12,396 nucleotides of DNA from an uncultured Eubacteriales bacterium (lineage in GTDB: Bacteria; Bacillota; Clostridia; Oscillospirales; Oscillospiraceae), in contig UROL01000045.1 in assembly GCA_900549495.1 (NCBI GenBank), forward strand, positions 1 to 12,396, in the 5' to 3' direction. This document shows positions 7,018-12,396 of this stretch, one piece after another; position 1 is the stretch's first letter; each line of letters starts with the position of its first letter. A model generated the notes under the pieces. The model was not told where the DNA came from and did no database searches. It saw only the letters and a list, made by a program, of their open reading frames with translations. Made by a program: the position numbers and the translations under genes.

Positions 7018-8418
7018 TCAGACCGTGGGATAGCTGTCCCGGGCGTTGGGGTCGGTTTCCAGCATGACCCCCTGACTGCGCAGTATCCTGCGCAGCTGCT
7101 CCACGTCAATCTGGCCCGGCAGGCAGCCCTGCTGCACTGCCAGAGCGGCGCCCACACCGGCTCCCTGGCCCATGGCCATCAGAGGGGGCATCACCCGCAG
7201 GGAGGACAGAGCCACCGCATCCATGGAGGCACAGCGGCCGGAGAACATCAGATTGCCAATGTCCGCAGACACCGTGGAGCCGTAGGGGATGCCATAGGGC
7301 TTCACCTTCTTGACGATGGTGCTGGCACCGCCGCCGTCGTGAATGTCGATGATGTAAGAGCCGATGCCCACGGCGGTGCTGCCGATGGTGCCCTGGAGCA
7401 AATCCTCCTCGGTTAGGGTCTCGATGCCGTGGAACCGGCGGCTCTCCCGAATGCCGATGAAGGGATAGATTTTGGTAAGGGTGGCGTTTTCAAAGCCGGG
7501 CATGTACTTACGCAGCACCTCCACCAGCTGTAGGTTCTGGATATGGCCCTCGATTTCGGCCCGGGTCAGGTCCCGGACATCGGAGCCGTCCACCCCCAGG
7601 TGCCGGGTGCAGTTCAGGTTTACCCGGCCGGGGGTCAGGGTCTGGATGGAAATCAGGGTGTCCCTGTCCACCGGCAGGATGCCCTGGGCCTTTAGGGAGG
7701 TGAACATTTTCCGGAAGGCCACCATCACATGGTGGTGGGGGTTGGCACGGTAGTAGTCCGCATTGTACCCCGGGCCCACCTCGGTGGTGTCGGAGAGCAG
7801 GGTCTCTTCGGGGTGGGCAGCCAGATAGTCCACCAGCTCCTGCTCGTTGACCCCGTCCACGGTGCACATCAGCGTGGGGGGCTGGAGCTTGCCGGTGCCC
7901 TTCTGGCCCATCTCATAGGTGGCTCCTGCCAGATAACCCACGTCGCCGTCGCCGGTGGCGTCGATGAATACCCGGGCGTTTACCTCCATTTTCCGGCCCT
8001 TGCCGAAGAGGGTGACGGATTTCAGCAGACCGTTTTCCACATTGGTATCGATTACCTGGGTGTGCAGCAGCAGCTCCACACCGGCCTCCAGACATTTTTC
8101 AAAGGCCACCACCTTGAATACCTCGTCATTGTAGATGGTGACGGAGTCGTGCATGGGGCACCAGTGGTGGGGGCTGCACGCACCCTTCTGGCGCAGGGCA
8201 TCCACAAATTCCTGGGCAATGCCCCGGATAACCTGGTTGCCGTATTTGTCCAGATAGCCCAGCAGAGGAAGCCCCAGGGTCAGGTTGCCCCCCAGGTAGC
8301 CGTTGCGCTCCACCAGCAGGACCTTGGCCCCCTGCCGTGCCGCTGCCAGCGCCGCCGGAAGGCCGCCGGGGCCGCCGCCAATGACCACGATATCGTAATT
8401 CAGTGTCTCCATTTTCAT
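7018..8418 (-). CDS. FAD-dependent oxidoreductase A (PF12831-like)
   Basis: A 466-residue flavoprotein, complete. The start ATG 8418-8416 is chosen because GAGGAGG (8434-8428) lies 9 bases before it; an upstream frame opening at 8481 would begin at the predicted transcription start, and an ATG directly abutting the ribosome site cannot be used. Motifs in order: GGGPGG (14-19) with E37 for the ribose, GYLGGN (40-45), DATGDGD (153-159), NCTRHLGVD (269-277), DLTRAE (283-288), PGFENA (307-312), GIRESRR (322-328), YGIPYG (375-380), NLMFSGRC (389-396) and GQGAGVGAA (417-425). It has no signal peptide and no membrane segment. It opens a two-gene unit with oxidoreductase B and is transcribed away from the two-component genes. 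It shares NC[ST]R and DLTRA with oxidoreductase C. A flavin-dependent oxidation or reduction of an imported metabolite is inferred; the substrate cannot be named. Confidence 0.92.
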   Translation of the reverse strand: MKMETLNYDIVVIGGGPGGLPAALAAARQGAKVLLVERNGYLGGNLTLGLPLLGYLDKYGNQVIRGIAQEFVDALRQKGACSPHHWCPMHDSVTIYNDEVFKVVAFEKCLEAGVELLLHTQVIDTNVENGLLKSVTLFGKGRKMEVNARVFIDATGDGDVGYLAGATYEMGQKGTGKLQPPTLMCTVDGVNEQELVDYLAAHPEETLLSDTTEVGPGYNADYYRANPHHHVMVAFRKMFTSLKAQGILPVDRDTLISIQTLTPGRVNLNCTRHLGVDGSDVRDLTRAEIEGHIQNLQLVEVLRKYMPGFENATLTKIYPFIGIRESRRFHGIETLTEEDLLQGTIGSTAVGIGSYIIDIHDGGGASTIVKKVKPYGIPYGSTVSADIGNLMFSGRCASMDAVALSSLRVMPPLMAMGQGAGVGAALAVQQGCLPGQIDVEQLRRILRSQGVMLETDPNARDSYPTV

Positions 8419-8427
8419 ACGCTGCAT

Positions 8428-8434
8428 CCTCCTC
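8428..8434 (-). promoter_or_regulatory. Ribosome binding site deciding the oxidoreductase A start
   Basis: GAGGAGG on the minus strand, immediately followed by an ATG too close to use and, 9 bases on, by the preferred ATG at 8418. A third in-frame ATG at 8412 is 15 bases away, which is too far. Confidence 0.75.
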
Positions 8435-8467
8435 AGGTGCGTTCGGTTATGTATGTTTTTCGAAAAT

Positions 8468-8482
8468 TGTGGATATTCCACA
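8468..8482. promoter_or_regulatory. Perfect 15-base dyad at the oxidoreductase A transcription start (candidate operator)
   Basis: TGTGGA-TAT-TCCACA is a perfect inverted repeat with 6-base arms. It sits 5 bases below the predicted -10 box (8493-8488), covering about +1 to +14. The position suits a repressor operator, although a short 5'-end mRNA hairpin is also possible. Confidence 0.4.
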
Positions 8483-8487
8483 TCTTC

Positions 8488-8516
8488 ATCTTAGGCATCG
8501 TTCCTTTTTTTGTCAA
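8488..8516 (-). promoter_or_regulatory. Promoter of the oxidoreductase A/B unit
   Basis: On the minus strand a perfect TTGACA (8516-8511) and TAAGAT (8493-8488, four of six) are 17 bases apart. Transcription would start near 8481, giving a leader of about 60 bases that contains the ribosome site. A GAAAGAATGA motif lies 24 bases upstream of the -35 box. Confidence 0.65.
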
Positions 8517-8540
8517 TATCTCTGAATTGCGATGAAATGT

Positions 8541-8550
8541 TCATTCTTTC
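8541..8550 (-). repeat. GAAAGAATGA motif, copy 3 (divergent regulatory region)
   Basis: TCATTCTTTC on the plus strand, identical over ten bases to 4942-4951. It lies between the divergent promoters of oxidoreductase A and the response regulator gene, so one bound regulator could act on both. Confidence 0.4.
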
Positions 8551-8579
8551 TATTTTTGGCCGGTGGCGCTGCCCCAGTG

Positions 8580-8608
8580 TTGACATTTTTGCCTCGCTGC
8601 GGTATTTT
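8580..8608 (+). promoter_or_regulatory. Promoter of the two-component operon
   Basis: A perfect TTGACA at 8580-8585 and TATTTT at 8603-8608 (four of six) are separated by 17 bases. Transcription would start near 8615, about 49 bases before the response regulator ATG. Confidence 0.6.
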
Positions 8609-8648
8609 AGAAAAAATGCGGGTATTTTGTCCTGCCCATTCCCCCTGT

Positions 8649-8655
8649 AAGGAGG
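8649..8655 (+). promoter_or_regulatory. Ribosome binding site deciding the response regulator start
   Basis: AAGGAGG, 8 bases before ATG 8664. It rules out a frame extension to 8532, which would begin upstream of the predicted promoter. Confidence 0.88.
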
Positions 8656-8663
8656 CTGAAAGT

Positions 8664-10262
8664 ATGTATAAGACCATTATTGTAGACGATGAGGAATCCG
8701 TGCGCTGCGGCCTGCGGGACCATTTTGACTGGGAGCTCCACGGCGTTACCGTGGTGGAGATTTTCCCGGACTGCGCCAAGGCCTATGAATATGTCCGCAC
8801 CCATCCGGTAGACCTGGTAATTACCGATGTAATCACCCCCTATATGGATGGCATCACCTTTGCCAAGAAGCTCCAGGCGGAATATCCCAATATCAAGATT
8901 GTCTTTATCAGCGGCCACGCCAATGTCCAGTTTTTGCAGGAGGCCATGAAAAGCGACGCCTTTGACTACATTCTCAAATCCGTGGATTTGGACGAGCTCT
9001 CCGTCACCATCACCCGGGTGGTAAAGCTCCTGGATGCCCAGCACCAGGAGAAAAAGCGGGTCACGGATATGGAAAATCAGCTTTATCAAATGATGCCCCT
9101 GTACCGGGAGCGGCTGCTGAGAAGCCTGGTCGATGGGGGATTTGACCGGACGTGCGCCCCAATACTGGGGGTCAATCTGGATTTCTCCGCCCGCTACACC
9201 TGCCTTGTAATGCGGCTGACCAACAAATGGACCATACTCAAGGATATGGCAGCGGCTGGCCGCCAGATGATGAGCATCCGTGTGGAGGAAATCTGCGCCC
9301 GGACAATTGAAAAATGGCCGGGCAGCGTCACCTTTAAGAACCGGGTTTCCGAGTTCATGGTTGCCCTGAAATGTGAAAACGCAGACTATGAATTGGACGT
9401 GCTGGATGTATCCAATCGGCTTCGGACGGCTTTGCTTCAGGAGCTGGGGCTGGAATGCTCCATCGGCGTCAGCGAACCGGCGCTGCTTCAGGATTTCCGG
9501 GAGGCCTATCTGGAAGCCTGCGAGGCCATTGAGCAGCGCTACTACCTGGCAGAGGACACCGGCATCGCCGTGAAGAAATATACCGAGCTCCCCTCCACCA
9601 AGGAGGCCCGGGAGTACGCAGAGAAGAATCTGCCGGAAGCCATCCTCAGCGGCCAGCCGGGGCAGGTGGATGCGGTGCTGAACCAGGTATTCGCCAACGC
9701 CCGGGGCATGACTCCGGACGAGCAGGACAATTTTATGCTCTTCGTCCTGCTGCTGCCCTCCCGTACCCTGCTGGAGCTGCGGGCCCAGGAGGCCAACCCC
9801 TACCGCAACCAGCGGCAGCTGGTGGAGCACTGGCTCAGCTGCCCCTCCCATGTGGAGCAGGAGCAGTTCCTGCGGCAGATTCTACAGGAGACCACAGAGC
9901 TGCTCAGTGGCAGCAACGGCCCCGGCACCAGCGCCATTATCCGGCAAATCAAAACCATTGTAGGGGAGCAGTACATGGAGCAGATTTCCGTGGCCAGTCT
10001 GGCCTCCCAGGTGCATCTGACTCCCACCTATCTGTGTGTGCTGTTCAAGCAGGCCACCGGCAAGACCATCAACGAATACCTGACGGCAGAGCGGATGCGC
10101 CAGGCCAAGCGGCTGCTCAGCGATCCCTCTGTGCGGCTGTATGACGTATGCTATCAGGTGGGCTACCTCTCCCCCAGCTATTTTTCCAAGCTCTTCAAGA
10201 AGCTCACCGGTATGCCTCCCGGAGAATACCGGCAGAAGGCCATCAGCGACAACCCGGGCTAA
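8664..10262 (+). CDS. YesN-type response regulator (receiver domain plus AraC-type DNA-binding domain)
   Basis: A 532-residue transcription factor. Residues 1-120 are a receiver domain: acidic pair D8-D9, phosphoacceptor D55 in VITDVITPYMDG, S84 and K105. A coiled, polar linker at about 123-150 leads to a middle region of about 280 residues. Within it, SIGVS (266-270) and EAYLEACEAIEQRYY (280-294) resemble the degenerate GGDEF-like module common in YesN proteins. Residues about 426-527 hold the paired helix-turn-helix of the AraC family (SVASLASQVHLTPTYLCVLF and VCYQVGYLSPSYFSKLFKK). The start follows the AAGGAGG site, giving the classic MYKTIIVDDEE opening. It is coupled to the kinase gene 11 bases downstream. 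It most likely activates the divergent oxidoreductase unit and the importer. Two departures from the receiver consensus: T58 where M is usual before P59, and S106 where P usually follows the conserved lysine. Confidence 0.95.
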   Translation: MYKTIIVDDEESVRCGLRDHFDWELHGVTVVEIFPDCAKAYEYVRTHPVDLVITDVITPYMDGITFAKKLQAEYPNIKIVFISGHANVQFLQEAMKSDAFDYILKSVDLDELSVTITRVVKLLDAQHQEKKRVTDMENQLYQMMPLYRERLLRSLVDGGFDRTCAPILGVNLDFSARYTCLVMRLTNKWTILKDMAAAGRQMMSIRVEEICARTIEKWPGSVTFKNRVSEFMVALKCENADYELDVLDVSNRLRTALLQELGLECSIGVSEPALLQDFREAYLEACEAIEQRYYLAEDTGIAVKKYTELPSTKEAREYAEKNLPEAILSGQPGQVDAVLNQVFANARGMTPDEQDNFMLFVLLLPSRTLLELRAQEANPYRNQRQLVEHWLSCPSHVEQEQFLRQILQETTELLSGSNGPGTSAIIRQIKTIVGEQYMEQISVASLASQVHLTPTYLCVLFKQATGKTINEYLTAERMRQAKRLLSDPSVRLYDVCYQVGYLSPSYFSKLFKKLTGMPPGEYRQKAISDNPG

Positions 10263-10267
10263 GGAGG
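10261..10267 (+). promoter_or_regulatory. Ribosome binding site deciding the histidine kinase start
   Basis: AAGGAGG, 6 bases before ATG 10274. Its first two bases are part of the regulator's TAA stop (10260-10262), so the two genes are translationally coupled and an earlier opening inside the regulator gene is not needed. Confidence 0.88.
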
Positions 10268-10273
10268 GCGGCC

Positions 10274-12076
10274 ATGGGAAGATTCCAACGAACCGGCCAG
10301 ACCATCCGGGAGCGGATTTTGAAGAAAAGCGGCCGCTCCATTTCCTGGAACAGAACCGTTCTGGCCATGCTGGTAATGGGTGCCGTTGCCATGATGGCTA
10401 TTTTCCTGCTGTTTCGAATGACGGCCCAGGTCATGGCCCAAGACGTCCGGCTGTCCCTGGAGCAGACGGTGGAGCAGCAGCGCATCCACTTTGACTTCCG
10501 CCTACGCAGCGTACAGCAGCAGGCGGAAAACCTGATGCCCATTATCTATCCCCTGATGTCCATCAGCGAGAACCCCCTGGAGCAGTACCAGGAATTTGAG
10601 CAGCTCCGTTCCGCCATCAGCCTCAGCACCAACAACACCGATGTCACCGGCGTGCGGCTGTATGTACCCAGCGACAAGCTCTACAGCAACCAGGGAGAAA
10701 CCTTCCTTCCCCTGCGCTGGCTTCTGGGCCAGGATTTGCCCTATCTGAAAAAGGCGGGCATCCAGTGGCTGGAAACCCAGACAGTGCCTATGACGGATCC
10801 CCGCGGTACACGCAAGACCGTCCAGGCCATCACCTGTGTCTATTCCATGCGCCAGCGCACGGATTACAGCCAGATTTGCTGTGTGCTGATGCTGGACGTG
10901 CCGGTTTCCGGCTTCGATGAGCTGCTCTGCGTAGAGGGGACGCCGGAGCAATACGGCTTCCTGGTAAACAGCCAGGGCATAAGCCTGGCCTGTCCGGAAA
11001 GCCGACTGCTGGGGCAGCAGGTGGTGGAGGATGCCCTGATGGAGCAGATTCGCGCCAGGGGCAGCGGCAGCATCCAGCAGGGCAGCTCGGTGTATGTGTT
11101 CCGGAAGCTCAGCAATTTCGACTGGTACCTGGTGATGCAATACCCCGGCAGTATGCTCACTGTGGGAGACAGCATCCAGGCCAATTTCCTGAAAATTCTG
11201 GTGGTGGCGGTGCTGGTGGTGGCACTGTTCATTGTGTTCATGCTGGCCTACCACTTCACCACCAACGTGACCCTTACCCGCATCAACGCCACCCTAGAGG
11301 CCCTGAGCCAGGGTGCCCAGCAGCCCGGCGGGGAGCAGGCCCCGGAATTCCTGGACCCCCTGCACCACCTGGAACGCAACGCAGACCAGATGGTGCTGAC
11401 CATCAACGAGCTGATGGAGGAGCGCTACCGGGACAGGCTTGCCATAGCGGAGTCCCAGATGGAGTCCCTGCAGGCCCAAATCAAGCCCCATTTCCTGTAC
11501 AACACCCTGGACATCATCAAATGGATGATTCTGGACAACAAGGATGCCGATGCGGTGTGGATGGTAAATGCCCTGTCCAAATATCTGCGGCAGAGCATCA
11601 ACAAGGGCCCGGCCATCATCCCCTTGCGGGAGGAGCTGGAGCTGTCCCGGAACTATGTGCAGATTATGCAGAAGCGCTTCGCCAACCGCTTCCAGGCCCA
11701 TTTTGAGATTGACGAGGATGTGGAGGAATACCGGATTCCCAAGCTGTCCCTCCAGCCTCTGCTGGAAAATGCCCTGCTCCATGGGGTGCTGTACTCCGAG
11801 AAGCCGGACAAGGAGCTGAGCATCCGGGCCTGGCTGGCAGACGGTATGCTGAATCTGGAGGTGGAGGACAACGGCAAGGGCATGAGCCAGGAGCAGTGCC
11901 AGGCCCTGGAGCAGGGCCGCAGCGGCTACGGCTTCTCCAATGTGCTGCGGCGGCTGGATCTATTCGCCAAGGGGAACAGCTCCTGCCGCATCTTCTCCCG
12001 GGAGGGCGTGGGCACCTGCATCTCCATCCGCCTCCCAGCCACCACCCGAGAGGATGCCTTCGACCGTCAATTCTGA
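10274..12076 (+). CDS. YesM-type sensor histidine kinase
   Basis: A 600-residue membrane kinase. Two hydrophobic helices, at about 27-49 and 306-328, enclose an extracellular sensor region of about 255 residues, as in Cache-type sensors. A HAMP-like stretch (330-385) leads to the His_kinase domain (PF06580) with QIKPHFLYNTLDIIKWM, where H406 is the phosphorylated residue. The ATPase domain follows: LQPLLENALLHG (493-504, N-box N499), EDNGKGM (531-537) and GYGFSNVLRRLDLF (551-564). The start uses the AAGGAGG at 10261-10267. It forms an operon with the upstream regulator, which it should phosphorylate at D55. YesM/YesN pairs next to LplB/YtcP-type importers are a common arrangement in Firmicutes, usually sensing the transported sugar or a related glycan. 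The signal here is unknown; the sensor region has no recognisable ligand motif. Confidence 0.95.
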   Translation: MGRFQRTGQTIRERILKKSGRSISWNRTVLAMLVMGAVAMMAIFLLFRMTAQVMAQDVRLSLEQTVEQQRIHFDFRLRSVQQQAENLMPIIYPLMSISENPLEQYQEFEQLRSAISLSTNNTDVTGVRLYVPSDKLYSNQGETFLPLRWLLGQDLPYLKKAGIQWLETQTVPMTDPRGTRKTVQAITCVYSMRQRTDYSQICCVLMLDVPVSGFDELLCVEGTPEQYGFLVNSQGISLACPESRLLGQQVVEDALMEQIRARGSGSIQQGSSVYVFRKLSNFDWYLVMQYPGSMLTVGDSIQANFLKILVVAVLVVALFIVFMLAYHFTTNVTLTRINATLEALSQGAQQPGGEQAPEFLDPLHHLERNADQMVLTINELMEERYRDRLAIAESQMESLQAQIKPHFLYNTLDIIKWMILDNKDADAVWMVNALSKYLRQSINKGPAIIPLREELELSRNYVQIMQKRFANRFQAHFEIDEDVEEYRIPKLSLQPLLENALLHGVLYSEKPDKELSIRAWLADGMLNLEVEDNGKGMSQEQCQALEQGRSGYGFSNVLRRLDLFAKGNSSCRIFSREGVGTCISIRLPATTREDAFDRQF

Positions 12077-12080
12077 TATT

Positions 12081-12141
12081 GTGCATAAATGCCAACGGTT
12101 TTTCCCCAGTCGGAAACCGTTGGCATTTATATATTATGCAC
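12081..12141 (+). terminator. Long hairpin after the kinase gene, probable terminator
   Basis: A perfect 17-base stem (12085-12101 against 12114-12130) with a 12-base loop starts 8 bases after the kinase stop codon. A second pairing layer, GTGCAT (12081-12086) with ATGCAC (12136-12141), can close the base, leaving an AT-rich bulge. The stem's AT-rich end, TTTATATATT, substitutes for a classical U-tract, so termination may be incomplete. It is the only terminator-like structure before the next promoter. Confidence 0.6.
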
Positions 12142-12192
12142 ATATGTTGCTGTATTTTTCGGTGTTGTTTGTGAAGTACTAACAAATGAGCA

Positions 12193-12222
12193 TTGACTTT
12201 TCCGAAGAAAAACGTTTATAGT
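12193..12222 (+). promoter_or_regulatory. Sigma-A-type promoter of the dehydrogenase gene
   Basis: TTGACT at 12193-12198 and TATAGT at 12217-12222 each match five of six consensus bases, with an 18-base spacer. Transcription would start near 12229, leaving a leader of about 49 bases. The dehydrogenase therefore appears to have its own transcript and is not part of the kinase operon. Confidence 0.65.
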
Positions 12223-12277
12223 AGCCCTGAGAATGTAAAAGAACAAAACCACCCCCACAACAGAAAGAAGGATTTTT

Positions 12278-12363
12278 ATGAACATGAAGCAAGTCACCCT
12301 GGTAAGCCCGGAAACCTTTGAAATCCACCAGGTTCCGGTGCCCCAATGCCAGCCCGACCAGGC
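12278..12363 (+). CDS. N-terminus of a medium-chain (zinc-type) alcohol/polyol dehydrogenase, truncated by the contig end
   Basis: About 28 codons are visible: a start at ATG 12278 after AAGGA (12268-12272, 5 bases away), then VTLVSPETFEIHQVPVPQC before adapter sequence begins. A short beta strand, a turn with a charged residue, and a VPVP motif are the standard opening of MDR dehydrogenases such as sorbitol or threonine dehydrogenases. A second ATG at 12284 is an alternative start. The catalytic zinc and NAD-binding regions are not in the window, so cofactor and substrate are open. If it belongs to the locus, an NAD(P)-dependent sugar or polyol oxidation step would fit beside the flavoproteins. 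Confidence 0.6.
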
Positions 12364-12396
12364 CTGTCTCTTATACACATCTCCGAGCCCACGAGA
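12364..12396 (+). other. Nextera adapter contamination at the contig end
   Basis: The sequence CTGTCTCTTATACACATCT (12364-12382) is the reverse complement of the Tn5 mosaic end used in Nextera libraries, and CCGAGCCCACGAGA (12383-12396) is the start of the index-side adapter. This exact junction is a sequencing artefact, not a genomic feature. The dehydrogenase frame runs into it and any protein read from it is false. Confidence 0.97.

Noticed and set aside
5194..7416. A 740-codon open frame on the plus strand
   Set aside because: It lies antisense to oxidoreductases B and A, has no ribosome site, and its composition (rich in G, A, H, V, Q) is what GC-rich minus-strand codons produce in reverse.
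7729..8535. A 268-codon open frame on the plus strand, opposite oxidoreductase A
   Set aside because: Shadow frame without a ribosome site; the opposite strand codes a complete family-typical protein.
8532..8663. A 44-residue N-terminal extension of the response regulator
   Set aside because: It would start upstream of the predicted promoter and lacks a ribosome site; the AAGGAGG at 8649-8655 and the canonical receiver opening support ATG 8664.
8607..9851. A 414-codon open frame on the minus strand
   Set aside because: Antisense shadow of the response regulator gene; it also runs across the promoter region of that gene.
12127..12378. An 83-codon minus-strand frame beginning MYKRQ
   Set aside because: Its start codon lies inside the adapter sequence, so it is an artefact.

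Overview
The window looks like the end of a metagenomic or draft-genome contig from a GC-rich, Gram-positive anaerobe of the Clostridia, most like gut Oscillospiraceae. The evidence is the coding style (GC-rich codons, AT-rich intergenic gaps, strong AGGAGG ribosome sites), a lipoprotein solute-binding protein, LplB/YtcP-type sugar permeases and a YesM/YesN-type two-component pair. The assignment is inferred from style; no marker gene is present. The last 33 bases (12364-12396) are not biological: they match the Nextera transposase/index adapter, so the true sequence ends near 12363.

Layout. On the minus strand there are two transcription units. Unit 1 is FAD oxidoreductase A (7018-8418) followed by FAD oxidoreductase B (5107-7005, with a C-terminal discoidin-like domain), closed by a strong hairpin terminator (5042-5080). 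Unit 2 is permease 1 (3873-4859), permease 2 (2945-3859), a solute-binding lipoprotein (1243-2868) and FAD oxidoreductase C (1-1174, running off the left edge). On the plus strand, divergent from unit 1, are a YesN-type response regulator (8664-10262) and a YesM-type histidine kinase (10274-12076), then a long hairpin, then a good sigma-A-type promoter and the first 28 codons or so of a medium-chain alcohol/polyol dehydrogenase (from 12278) cut off by the adapter. No gap exceeds 250 bases.

How it may work together. The lipoprotein and the two permeases form a CUT1-type carbohydrate importer without its own ATPase. The kinase would sense an outside signal and the regulator would switch on the importer and flavoenzyme units. 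A 10-base motif, in the same orientation, occurs upstream of both minus-strand units and is a candidate regulator site. The three flavoproteins have no signal peptide and should act in the cytoplasm on the imported compound; the neighbouring dehydrogenase start suggests redox chemistry on a sugar, glycoside or polyol. The co-occurrence of three PF12831-type flavoproteins with one importer and one sensor system is the most interesting aspect. Its substrate and reaction cannot be read from the sequence, and I know of no characterised pathway with this composition.
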